Shown here in pieces: positions 1 through 9,379 of a DNA stretch of 21,600 bases. A program made the translations under genes and the position numbers. How positions within the stretch are numbered: the first letter of the stretch is position 1; each line of letters begins with the position of its first letter. The notes below the pieces were generated by a model. The model worked only from the letters and a program-made list of their open reading frames with translations, did not search any database and had not been told where the DNA came from. The stretch is from Chara braunii. Its lineage: Eukaryota > Streptophyta > Charophyceae > Charales > Characeae. The stretch spans positions 210,761 through 232,360 of the forward strand of contig BFEA01000613.1 of assembly GCA_003427395.1 (NCBI GenBank), in the 5' to 3' direction.

Positions 1-5
1 TCTAA

Positions 6-170
6 GGGCCAGATCCCACTGGCAAAGAGGATTGGAATAAGTGTCTGAATCAGGACATGTTCCACACNGAGATGCAGAAAAGCAGATCAATCACAGTTTT
101 ATGCACCTCTCCGCGATCACATCCAGATTCAGACACTTATCCAATCGTTTTTGCCAGTGGGATCTGGCCC
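6..170. mobile_element. Foldback MITE F1 (Harbinger-like, 165 bp)
   Basis: The two ends are inverted copies. The left end reads GGGCCAGATCCCACTGGC, and the reverse complement of the right end (153-170) is the same. The similarity continues inward through AAAGAGGATTGG and TAAGTGTCTGAATC. A direct TAA lies on both sides (3-5 and 171-173), which looks like a 3-bp target duplication of the PIF/Harbinger (Tourist) type. No coding capacity is present, so it would be non-autonomous. A second diverged copy lies at 7612-7777 with almost the same length (166 bp). One N (68) lies inside. The superfamily assignment rests only on the TSD length and the GGG start. Confidence 0.75.
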
Positions 171-173
171 TAA

Positions 174-535
174 TACCCAGAGCATTTGGTCAAACTCTCT
201 GAAATTGGGGGCCAATCATGGCTCCATTTTTTTAACGTAGGGTGTGAAGGGGTGGAGTCTTCAACAGAGGGGGCCTCCAGTATCTTTCCCTGCTTGAAAA
301 ACAAACATGTGGCTCATTTATGGCCACACTTTTCAGGGGTTCGGTACTGGACCTAAATGGCTGGTGGCAACAGCCAAAAGCAGGCCTGCATTAGCGCACA
401 GGGCGAATTTAGGCTTGGCATCAATAGCTGGGCGGGGTACTGGTGGGCGTTTATCACCTTCTTAAAGCAACAGTACTTCCGAGGCACTTTTCTATGGGGA
501 TAGGAATGTGCTGCGCGTCAACAAAAGCAAGCTGG
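174..535. other. Unassigned non-coding stretch
   Basis: I see no convincing coding frame, RNA gene or transposon end here. A short motif near 450 (TTTATCACCTTCTTAAAG) resembles the loop region of the hairpin at 566-607 (CTTATCACCTCGTTAAGT), so the two may be a local duplication. Confidence 0.4.
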
Positions 536-565
536 CCACCAATAGATGGAGCCTTCGACGCAGGG

Positions 566-607
566 ACCTACTTACCGGGGATGCTCTTATCACCTCGTTA
601 AGTAGGT
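566..607. repeat. Hairpin element copy 1, followed by an A-rich tract
   Basis: ACCTACTTA at 566-574 is perfectly complementary to TAAGTAGGT at 599-607. The loop contains ATGCTCTTATCACC, resembling the loop of the hairpin at 10174-10211 (CTGCTCTTATCAGC). Upstream is CCACCAATAGATGGAGCC, also shared with that copy. An A-rich run follows at 625-649. This might be a small SINE-like or foldback repeat; no pol III boxes can be assigned confidently. Confidence 0.45.
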
Positions 608-649
608 TTCCAATACACGAAGTTGAAAAAAAAAAAAAGAAAAAAAAAT

Positions 650-960
650 AGAAGAAAAGAAGCTGGCATTGGCCTCGTATTTGGCTGATGCCGCCAGCCA
701 TTTTGCTCCGACGGCCGAGCCCTGAAAGTTGCGACAGCATGCAAGCTGCAACTTGGAACAAATGGCTGTGCGATGTACTGGTGGTTTAAGTGAACCCCCC
801 CCCCTCTCACCCAAAGGTGAAAAAAGAAAAAAAGACAGGGCTCCGTTTGATTCATGAGGAGCAGCATGTGCTGGTAATGTGGGGCAACGTGTCATAGAGA
901 CATGGCAGGTGTTGCTTGCTCTTGCTGTCGACAACTGGAAGTTTGTATTTTACCTCTGGC
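650..960. other. Unassigned stretch with homopolymer runs
   Basis: This stretch contains a run of C (about 797-806) and A-rich segments. The open frames crossing it on both strands are short and low-complexity, with no family resemblance, so I call no gene. Confidence 0.4.
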
Positions 961-1070
961 CTTTCTTTCTTTCTTTTTTTTTTTAACAACAAAAGACCCG
1001 AGTTTATGATACGGGTGCTGGTAGAATCAGGCACCGCTAGCACTCCCGGGGTCCCCATCTATTGGTGGGG
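961..1070 (-). repeat. Hairpin element copy 2 with poly(T)/poly(A)
   Basis: On the minus strand the order is CACCAATAGATGG, then a short hairpin (GGTGCTG / CAGGCACC, 1014-1035 on the plus strand), then an A-rich run (961-984 on the plus strand, as T). This matches the arrangement of copy 1 and the sequence of the 10147-10220 copy (GTGCTAG-GGTG-CTG). A 3' A-rich tail in copies 1 and 2 is compatible with a retroposed repeat. Confidence 0.4.
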
Positions 1071-1758
1071 GGCATTACCTGATGGTATGCCCTGGGTTCC
1101 ATCCTTCCGTGTATCTTACAGCCTTACGCAGGTGTACTATGTAAGTGTAAGTGTAAGCAGGTGTAGGTTAGTGTGCAGTTGAGCCGTTACGATTGTCCAT
1201 TGTGTGTCGGTTAGTGTGCAGGGAGCCGTTACGATTGTCCATTGTGTGAATTGTGTATATTACAGCCTTGCGCAGGCATGGATGCTGTGAGTTGTAAGTT
1301 GAGATTTGAGATTTGTAGGTTGTGAGTTGTGAGCTGCAGTAGTCGTGAAGTCTTTATGTCATTTATGTCTGTGTATGACTGTTAGTGCGACTGTATACAG
1401 GTGTAAGAGTATAGACTGTGCTTTCCTATGTGGGAGGTCATGCCTATCCAGTCACATTCTGTATATAGTGGAGATTTGTAAGTTGTGGTTTGTGAGTTGC
1501 AGTAGATATGAGCGCAACACCACTGGACACATGCCATCATTTTGAATGTATACTCCTGACACATTCAAAATATTGGAGTTTGGGGAGTGGTGCGGCGAGG
1601 TCAATAGTGTTGGATACAGGCACCTTTCTGCCCCACTCTTCTCCCAATCCTCCCCTGCAGGTTAATCTGCCTCTCCCAGCCTCTCAGTGATGACTTAATC
1701 CCAGGGGACACCATTCACACAGAAAAATAGCACATTATGTGAGGCTTTACTATCCCAG
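1071..1758. other. GT-rich unassigned stretch with small tandem duplications
   Basis: A segment of about 40 bp containing GAGCCGTTACGATTGTCC occurs twice in tandem (about 1167-1204 and 1209-1247). ACAGCCTT(A/G)CGCAGG also recurs at about 1118 and 1261, and a GTAAGTTG/GTGAGTTG motif recurs to about 1500. The composition is strand-biased towards G and T. No coding sequence is recognised. Confidence 0.45.
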
Positions 1759-1949
1759 AGGATAGACAGATAGCCAGATAGATGTATGGATAGATAGACA
1801 GAGAGATGGATAGATAGATAAACAGCGAGATGTATAGAAAGATAGACAGAGAGATGGATAAGAAGATAGACCGAGAGATGGATAGGTAGATAGAGACTAT
1901 TAGAGAGAGAGAAATAGAGATACATAGATGGATATGTAGACGGAAAGAG

Positions 1950-2004
<55 letters not shown>
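1759..2004. repeat. GATA/AGAT compound microsatellite
   Basis: The tract begins as an imperfect mix of GATA, GACA and GAGA units and ends in a pure GATA run at about 1951-2004. Reading frames across it translate only to periodic Ile/Tyr/Leu/Ser strings and are not genes. Confidence 0.9.
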
Positions 2005-2005
<1 letters not shown>

Positions 2006-2157
2006 TTCGAAGTGCAAAATCACGAGAAAGCACAATACCATCCAATTGCAAAAAGAAATGAATAAACTTGAGAGGAGAGAGAGAGAGAAAGAAGAAGAAG
2101 AAGAAGAAGAAGAAGAAGAAGAAGAAGAAGAAGAAGAAAGAAAGGAGAAGAAGAAGA
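2006..2157. repeat. Repeat Y1 ending in a GA/GAA purine tract
   Basis: The segment from TTTCGAAGTGC through GAGAAAGCACAAT and AAAAAGAAATGAAT to the purine run is repeated at 14071-14193 (Y2) with few differences. Both copies end in a long GAA-type purine tract immediately before TGTACACCAG. A polypurine tract directly before TG is the arrangement expected at the start of a 3' LTR, although the purine run may simply be a microsatellite. Confidence 0.6.
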
Positions 2158-3310
2158 TGTACACCAGCAAAGACCAATGATAATCCCCCTTCTTCTCACC
2201 AACCAAACTCTTGTCCTTTCCTCCGCCCCTCTTGTTCAAACAATACATAATAATACTAATGATGAATGGCAGAACCAGAATCAATGTCTGAATCCCTCGT
2301 CTACTGCCAGCACAACCTGAGGTCCACTATAGCCATGGCCACCCTTCTCCTTCCTCTTCATAGGCCAAGGCTATGGCAGACTACCAGGGCCCTGCCCTGA
2401 AGTGCAAAAGACAACACAAAGCAGCTATGGCTGCTTCTACTCAGGCCACCATGCCTGACTCTGCCTTGAAGCTTCTTGGTGTAGCTCTACCCTGACAGGG
2501 CCTTCCAGAAGAAGCGCCCACCAAAGTGATGAAGATGGTGTCCGCCATAGCCAGGTAAGTACCCCTGGCGCTCCCCTACTCTAGTCCCCTTCTTCCTCCT
2601 TCTTCCACCCGAGCTCCTCCACCATAGCCACGGTGGGGAGCTGGGCGCTCGTCCCCAGCGATTGACTCAGCAACGCTCCAACCAGCACTCCAGCAGCGTG
2701 ACGTCCAAACTTGCATGCAGAAAATGAGGAGTACTTCGCTCATCCTGGAGATATAGTGGCCAACTTGCGTCTTGGGCGGCGACTCCAGGCCTCGAGGCCT
2801 CCAAACAACCGGTACCTCCTCCCTTTTGGAGGGAAACATCATTGCAGACTCTGATATCGACTGAACAGGCCCTAGACTCAGGCTACTTGGACTGGTATCC
2901 CCCTAGACAAAGCCTACAACTACTGGGCCTCTAAAAATGCCAACTTTTTGTCCTCTTCTGCTCAGCCTCCAGTTCCCGACACATCCACCACTACTTTGAG
3001 TGGTACCAGCCTACCTGCTACTCAAGTGTTTTTCCCCGTCGCGGGCCTACTCCCCGTTGCAACCCTCAATGTCACGGCCACAGGTAAGTACCGCCCCTAC
3101 AGGACCTTTCAAGCAAGCAAGTACCCTTGCAGGTCACACACACTGTCTCAAGCCGACAAACACTCAGACAGGCACACAGACTAGCAAGCATGCACACACA
3201 CAGACTTAGAAAACTCAGCAGAAAGCGGGAATCTCAGCAAGGCATTTATTCTAGCGGCAAAACTCAGAAATCAGCCGTGTTCTCAGTCCGTGTTTGGGCA
3301 GGTCCTTACA
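2158..3310 (+). repeat. Long interspersed repeat X1 (possible LTR-like, TG...CA)
   Basis: It begins TGTACACCAGCAAAGACC, ends GGTCCTTACA, and aligns along its whole length with X2 (15320-16496). TG...CA ends and the purine tract before it fit an LTR, but no primer-binding site or matched target duplication was found. Inside are two strong splice-donor-like sites: CCAGGTAAGTA at about 2551 and ACAGGTAAGTA at about 3081. Before the first donor, X1 and X2 share the frame PTKVM(K/E)M(V/A)S(A/T)IAR. After it comes LQQRDVQ. Stop codons interrupt the longer reading, so any coding sequence is decayed. Downstream, FFP...VTATG leads into the second donor. Confidence 0.6.
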
Positions 3311-4191
<881 letters not shown>

Positions 4192-4416
4192 ATGGCGGAC
4201 TGGGACTTCACGACCGGAGCGGAGGAGGACCTTCCGATAACGCCGGAACCTGAGGAGGATATCGCGGTGGAGGAAGCGGTATCTGGTCCTGTACCTCCCT
4301 GCTCTGTGGTTGTTTGGGGATTGGCTGTCTGTGTCTGCCTGTGTAATTGGATGTGCTCTTGCAGGAAAACCCCCTCTGACAAGCCGGTTGAGTGGCAACG
4401 GCGAAAAAGCTTTTAG
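4192..4416 (+). CDS. Small open frame, acidic N-terminus plus Cys-rich hydrophobic segment (doubtful)
   Basis: The frame encodes 74 residues. The ATG context is strong (A at -3, G at +4). It starts MADWDF and has an acidic stretch (residues about 10-28, rich in E/D/P), then a hydrophobic Cys-rich segment (about 36-57, CSVVVWGLAVCVCLCNW) and a basic end. The hydrophobic part could instead be an intron, because a pyrimidine-rich run ending CTCTTGCAG lies at about 4356-4364 with GT candidates upstream. The frame is open further upstream (to 4078). I do not recognise the protein. It may be the first exon of a decayed gene or chance. Confidence 0.22.
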   Translation: MADWDFTTGAEEDLPITPEPEEDIAVEEAVSGPVPPCSVVVWGLAVCVCLCNWMCSCRKTPSDKPVEWQRRKSF

Positions 4417-4494
4417 GGGAGCCACACCCCTCCTGCGGCGCTGATCATCCCATGAAGTGCAAACCGAGCCCCCACTTGTTCTCTCCTAGACGTT

Positions 4495-4662
4495 CTACCA
4501 TGTCGGACTTCGCTGCTCGATGGCTTGGTTTAGCTCCACTATTTCTTGCTGAAGTTGCTCGACTTTGACCTTCAGTATTTTGCTGTAATCATCATTCTGG
4601 ATATGGAATATCTTACTATTGGCGAATGACTGGTTGTTCTGGGGACCATATTTGGGTGTCAT
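4495..4662 (-). CDS. 55-residue open frame with coiled-coil heptads
   Basis: Read on the minus strand from ATG at 4662-4660 to TAG at 4497-4495. An in-frame TAA lies just upstream of the ATG. The first ~28 residues are polar (N/Q/S/Y rich). The rest carries hydrophobic residues spaced 4-3-4-3-4 (L30, V34, L37, I41, L44, I48), a three-heptad coiled coil (KVEQLQQEIVELNQAI), and the frame ends RSPTW. The composition is unlike the low-complexity frames around it. It could be an isolated exon or a retroelement gag fragment. The function is unknown, and it may be too short to be a gene. Confidence 0.25.
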   Translation of the reverse strand: MTPKYGPQNNQSFANSKIFHIQNDDYSKILKVKVEQLQQEIVELNQAIEQRSPTW

Positions 4663-5086
4663 TTGCACTTAATTTGCTCACACTCATCCCTCCCTGCTCC
4701 CGCTCTGCTCCTCTTTGGTCTTTTCACATCATTCTTTCCGTACCACTGTGACATGTGATGTAACAAGCAGCCATCATCACCCTTGTTGGAGGGGACGGAT
4801 GATTCCTACTTGCTACCTTACCTTTCACATCCAACTTGTTTACAAGTACTATTGATTCTTCCTTTGCCTACTTTGCTACTCGTTTTTGGATTTGTGCATA
4901 TATAATTGTTTACCTTTCTATATGGAATGTGGTATCAATACCCATGGATGCAACCATTTCGTCGCTTCTGTATTGTTGGGGGACTTATGGCTCCGTGGCT
5001 GTTGGAAACAGTATGATTGGAACATGACCGGACCTGGCGTATCACCGTAATGGTGGAGTGCATGACGAGTACGTCATGGGATTATT

Positions 5087-5090
<4 letters not shown>
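4663..5090. other. Unassigned stretch
   Basis: No convincing gene, RNA or repeat end is visible. The minus-strand continuation upstream of the small coiled-coil frame has an in-frame stop. Confidence 0.35.
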
Positions 5091-5182
<92 letters not shown>

Positions 5183-5183
5183 N

Positions 5184-5238
<55 letters not shown>
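5091..5238. repeat. CA then GA microsatellite
   Basis: A CA run (about 5092-5125) passes directly into a GA run (about 5126-5238) with one N at 5183. The N suggests an uncertain repeat length in the assembly. Confidence 0.93.
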
Positions 5239-5242
<4 letters not shown>

Positions 5243-5636
5243 TGGATGGATGGATGGATGGATGGATGAATGTATGGATGGATGGGAATGGATTTGATGA
5301 GATGGATGGATGGATGAGATGAAGGGATGAAGGATGGATGGATGGACGGGATAGATGGATGGGATGGATGGGATGCATGGATGGGATGCATGGATGGATG
5401 GGATGGATGGATGGGATGGATGGATGGGATGGGATGGATGGATGGGATGGATGGATGAGATGGATGGATGGGATGGATGAATGAGATGGATGGATGGGAT
5501 GGATGGAGGATGGATGGATGAAAGAATGCATGGATGCAAGGATGGATGGATGGATGCAAGGATGGATGGATGGGATGGATGGGATGGATGGATGGCTTGG
5601 ATGGATGGGGGGGATGGATGGGATGGATGGATGGAA
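5238..5636. repeat. ATGG/GGATG satellite
   Basis: About 400 bp of ATGG units are punctuated by GGGATGGATGG, GAGATGG and GCATGG variants, giving a higher-order pattern. Both strands are open in several frames only because the unit lacks stops. The resulting His/Pro/Ser/Ile or Trp/Met/Asp/Gly strings are not proteins. Confidence 0.92.
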
Positions 5637-5892
5637 AAATGATAGTTCACGCGCATACTGGTCAAAAGAAAAATTCAACATCGTCAATTGAATTCATAAA
5701 CGTTTTCTTGAAATTCCCACTCGATCGTTAGTTGGCCGCACGAGACTAACTCGAACAAGCACATGGGAAAACCCGAAAGATGCATGCAGACGACCTTCAA
5801 AAATTCAAGACAGACCAGTTTCTTCGCAATCAGTCAAGATTCATACTTCACGGCTTACTTTGGGTTTAAACTGAGGGGTACATAAAGCCGCG

Positions 5893-6600
5893 AGGTACTG
5901 AGGCGAGGTAAGTTTAAAATCAAATTTCCAAGAAATCTGAATTTGCAAAGTCTGAAGTCTTGCACCTTCGACATGTTGCGAATGGCGAAGGATTGCAGCT
6001 ATAAGGGCGAAAGATTATCGCAATCAGGGATTGAAATAGACGAAGAACTCTCACTAAGCTAAGGTTTGTTTGAGGACAAGATAATTATTATAGGAAGTTT
6101 GTGATAAACTTTCCTAATATAGCTGCACTTATGAGAAAATCACTCAAGAAAATGACCATTTGGGTATGGGAAACAAATTATGAGTCATCATTCGAGACGT
6201 TAAAGAATGCGCTGACCCACTATCCTGTTCTGAAGATTGAGGAACCACCCTTGCCATCTTTTGTAACAACTAATGCAACTCGGTATAGGATTACGGCAAT
6301 CCTGCAGCAAAACAATGAAAAAGGTCATAAACCAGTCGAGTTTATGTCTGAAAGTTTTCCATTTTGGGAAGTGGCCGAATCAACCTATGAGAGAAAACTC
6401 TATGCATTGATAAAAGCTTTGGAAGCACTACTTATCAAGCTGACACTTCAAAATCTGTTTAGATAGAGACCTTGTCATGGTTGAAGACAACCACATTTGT
6501 CAAACAAGTTGGCCAGATGGTGTTCGGTCATTGACACCTATGACTTTAAATTGAAGGTTGTCAAAGGTAAGTACAATATTGTAATAGACATGCTTTTATG
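5893..6600 (+). pseudogene. pol: Ty3/Gypsy pol relic: end of reverse transcriptase and RNase H
   Basis: In Ty3/Gypsy elements this region completes the RT palm/thumb and supplies RNase H. From about 5933 the frame reads KSEFAKSEVLHLRHV, the usual K.eF.k.eV.fLGH block, then IIAIRD. It continues into NYYRKFVINF at 6083 and LKKMTIWVW. The longest stop-free part is 6101-6466. The RNase H block TNATRYRITAILQQ matches the family TDAS...GAVLxQ, but the catalytic Asp is Asn, and the later conserved Glu is Lys (ERKLYAL). After one frameshift the C-terminal signature KLARWCSVIDTYDFKLKVV follows, ending at a TGA near 6601. In-frame stops and lost catalytic residues show it is dead. Upstream RT motifs, protease and gag are not recognisable. 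Confidence 0.9.
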
Positions 6601-7544
6601 AAGGTCAATTCTTTTGGAACTAGGGAGTCACCCTATTGAATATTGGAAGTGAGTTGAAAGACAAAATAATGGAGGATATTCTAAAGACCAGCCATCGACA
6701 AGAAAAGAAGCCGGAACAATTCCCGTATTACAAAATGATAGACGACATACTACTTCTGACCAACCACGCGCATGAAAGAATCTGCCTTCCGAGTGATAAA
6801 ATAGCTACGAGTCTAGTTCTTAGGAATGTGATGATATATAACGCTTTGGGTAGAAGAAAAAGTATGTGAATGTTTTACAACAGTTTGTGCGGCGAGAATT
6901 ACGTCGTGGCACTGCAAGGCACTTTGGGTAGAGGAAAAAGTATGCGAATGCTTTGCAACAATTTGTGTGGCCTGTAATGAAAGAGGATGTTATCACGTAC
7001 AGAAAAACATGTCTTGTCTACCAAAAAAACAAGTCTTTCTTGCAAAACCTCTTGGGATTGTGTATTCCTTTTTCTATATTGGATGGACCAAGGAAATTTA
7101 TTGCTATAAATTTTGTGTCTAACAAAAAGTAGGAAGGGAAACACCCAAGTCATTGTTACGGTAGACAAATTTTCGAAGTACACTATGTTCATTCCATGAT
7201 TCCACTGTCGTATAAAACAAAAACCGACTTAGTCATTCAGAAAATTCAAATGCATAGAGCCTCTGAGTAAGGTTTCCCAAAGACAATTGTCTCTGACAAA
7301 GATGGCTGATTCACATGATAAGTTTGACAAAAATTGATGGAACTTTGTTAGGCTACTAGAGCGGCCCGGGACCACTTGCCTGGCGGGGCAATTTTTTTTT
7401 TATAAATAAAAAATAAAAATTTATGTTTTAACTTTTAACAATTTATTTTTTATTTTAAATTTGGTAAAGGATTTTGATGTGACTCTAAGGGAAAAGTTGT
7501 TCAATTTATTTTTGAAAATTTTTGCATAACATAATGTTTTTTTC

Positions 7545-8009
7545 CTAGGCTACCAGCCGGGCTGCCCGGGTCACCCTATTTTCCCAGGCGGTCCGGCCGT
7601 GCAAGGACCAGCGGCGTGGTCCCACTAGCAAAGAGGATCGGATCGAATCCCTGAATCTGGACAAGTTTATGGAGATGTGCCGGAAATCGAGATTGAACTT
7701 CTTTTCTGTATTTCTTCATAAAACACAACCAGATTCGGGATTTTTATCCCATCCCCTTCGCTAGTGGGACCACGGCCCAGGGAAGGTCCTAGCCAAAAAA
7801 ACAAACAAACAGAAAAATCCGAAAAAAAACTATGTTATGCAAAAGCAACAACACATTAAATTGAACAATTTTTGCCTCAGGATCACATCGAAATTCTTTA
7901 CCAAATTTACATTAAAAATCTAAATTAAAAAATGTTTTTAATATTTTTATTTTTTAATTCCTTCTTGGCACGACCGGGCAAGTGGACCCGGGCCACTCTG
8001 GTAGCCTAG
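7545..8009 (+). mobile_element. hAT-like non-autonomous element E1 inside E2
   Basis: The termini are perfect inverted repeats: CTAGGCTACCAG (7545-7556) and CTGGTAGCCTAG (7998-8009). They are flanked by an exact 8-bp direct repeat TTTTTTTC (7537-7544 and 8010-8017). An 8-bp duplication with short inverted ends is typical of the hAT superfamily. After removing the nested foldback the element is about 296 bp, matching E3 (292 bp). GC-rich ends enclose an AT-rich middle. It carries no transposase and must have been moved in trans. Confidence 0.88.
7612..7777. mobile_element. Foldback MITE F2 (166 bp) inside E1
   Basis: The arms are inverted: the left has GTGGTCCCACTAGC then AAAGAGGATCGGAT, and the right end reads as its complement. 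It is a diverged copy of F1 (6-170), with TCCCACTRGC, GAGGATYGGA and CTGAATCTGGAC in the same places. CAG flanks it on both sides (7609-7611 and 7778-7780). The uninterrupted site is visible in E3 as GACCAGGGAAGGTCC (about 18050-18064), which supports a 3-bp (or 4-bp, CCAG) duplication. Confidence 0.85.
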
Positions 8010-8520
8010 TTTTTTTCAGATTTTTTGGATTGTTTGTTTTGTTTTGTTTTTGTTGGGACCTTCTTTGGTCCTTGCACGGTCGGGCCGCCCAAGAAAACAA
8101 GGTAACCTGGGCGGCCCGGCTGGTAGGCTAGGATTGCAGTCTACAAAAAAAATACTTGACTATGTTATTAGGCAGGCACCCAAAGACCAGTGACCAAACT
8201 CAGCAAATGAATAGACTCAACCAACAACTTCTATGATTGTATCTAAAATTTGATAAAATAGATTGGCATCAGAATATATCAACGGTGTACCACTACAAGG
8301 CAAAGTCTAAATGCACCACACAAAGGTTGGCAACCTAGAAGGCCTATTGATTCCCTGACTAGGGAGTAAGTATAGAGGTCACCACTATGAACCAAAGATT
8401 TTAATTATTTTATGGTTCTTTATGAACAAAAGGTCCTGAAAGTCAAGAAGAATATTAAGAAAGCCTTGGTTCATATGACTGAACAGGCTAGCTTTCACGA
8501 AGGAGACCCTTTTTAATAAT

Positions 8521-8970
8521 TTTATTAGAGATTACTATTGTGCAAGTTATTCAACTGTTATTGTAGATTATAAGTCATGATTATTGGTTATTGAGCTTAC
8601 TGTTATATGACAAGTATGTTGAGAGTTTAAGCCTCTTGAAGTATCGTGATATTGAGGGTTTCACCTTGATAGGCATCGTAAAGGAGCCATGAATGTCAAC
8701 TGTGATGATCCTGACTGAGAATTCAACTTTCAGACTCTCGAGATACAAGAGGGGGACAACTCAACTCCCAGGAGAGGGCCTTGTGAGGGTCCAACAATGT
8801 CAGCGAGAATTATTTTATTGGGTGTGTCCCGACCGACCACACCAGGACCTGAACATCCACTTCCACCTGACTTGACACTCTCGGATTGCCATGGATTACA
8901 GGGCGACACAACTCACGTTATGCATGAGTGATGCACATGTCCAAGGAGCACTAGTGTGATAAACAGGGCT
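8521..8970. other. Unassigned stretch after the Gypsy relic
   Basis: This may hold the rest of the Gypsy element (3' end or LTR), but no partner repeat occurs on the other side, so I cannot delimit it. The one open frame (8693-8875) has no recognisable features. Confidence 0.3.
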
Positions 8971-9318
8971 CGGAACAAAACAATATAATGCAACGTAGCT
9001 TATCTGAATACTCAAAGATATGACCTGACACATCAGATCCCAACTCGAGTCACGCAATCATCATCACACATGTCACACAACAAGGAGGGAAATCATACAC
9101 AGAAGAAAGGTCCCTCCTTTCACACACACATGGGGAAGAGACCACATATGATGAATGGGGAAGGAGAGACGAAGATGGAGAGGGGAGAGAAGACAAGAGT
9201 AGAACTCGTAGTTGTCCAAGAAATAGTCTCCCAGTCAAATGTCTGGCCAATGTCCGTCCTCAAAAATGTCGAATCAGATCCTGGGCGCACATAGGCTCGA
9301 AATAATCACTGCCTGAAA

Positions 9319-9379
<61 letters not shown>

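Larger units (their letters stand above)
7348..8131 (-). mobile_element. hAT-like non-autonomous element E2 (interrupted)
   Basis: The outer pieces 7348-7536 and 8018-8131 are inverted relative to E1 and E3 and together rebuild one element of about 310 bp. The ends are TTAGGCTAC and CTGGTAGGCTAG, decayed versions of the 12-bp E-family terminus. It lies within the Gypsy integrase core. No clear 8-bp target duplication remains (GAACTTTG against GATTGCAG). It has no coding capacity. The orientation is defined relative to E1 as plus. Confidence 0.85.
6636..8520 (+). pseudogene. pol: Ty3/Gypsy integrase relic, split by nested transposons
   Basis: After the RNase H relic, 6636-6866 matches the spacer before the integrase zinc finger (LLLTNHAHERICLPSD). 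The frame then continues as FVWPVMKEDVITYRKTCLVYQKNK (about 6960-7036), the WP.M..DV..Y...C..CQ block. The core has GLCIPFSIL, then INFV where the family has MDFI (catalytic Asp lost), VDKFSK (7161) and IVSDKDG (about 7288). At 7348 the core is cut by a 784-bp insertion ending at 8131. Beyond it, QMNRLNQQLL and DKIDWHQN (about 8208-8277) and FHEGDPF (about 8494) match the C-terminal parts. There are many stops and frameshifts. A 78-bp in-frame tandem duplication lies at 6842-6977. No LTRs could be paired. Confidence 0.82.

Noticed and set aside
1695-2284. 160- and 189-residue minus-strand frames
   Set aside because: They are translations of GATA and GAA microsatellites.
2551-2563. Possible U1 snRNA 5' end on the minus strand (TACTTACCTGG)
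   Set aside because: Only the 11 bases complementary to a splice donor match. The rest of U1 is absent, so it is a donor-like site rather than a U1 gene.
2576-2842. Minus-strand frame conserved between X1 and X2
   Set aside because: The similarity is explained by DNA repeat identity. The plus-strand reading is supported by splice-donor placement and by the A/B copies.
5042-5687. Long minus-strand frames of 160-207 residues
   Set aside because: They translate the ATGG and GA repeats into Ser/His/Pro/Ile and Ser/Leu strings and exist only because the repeat units lack stops.
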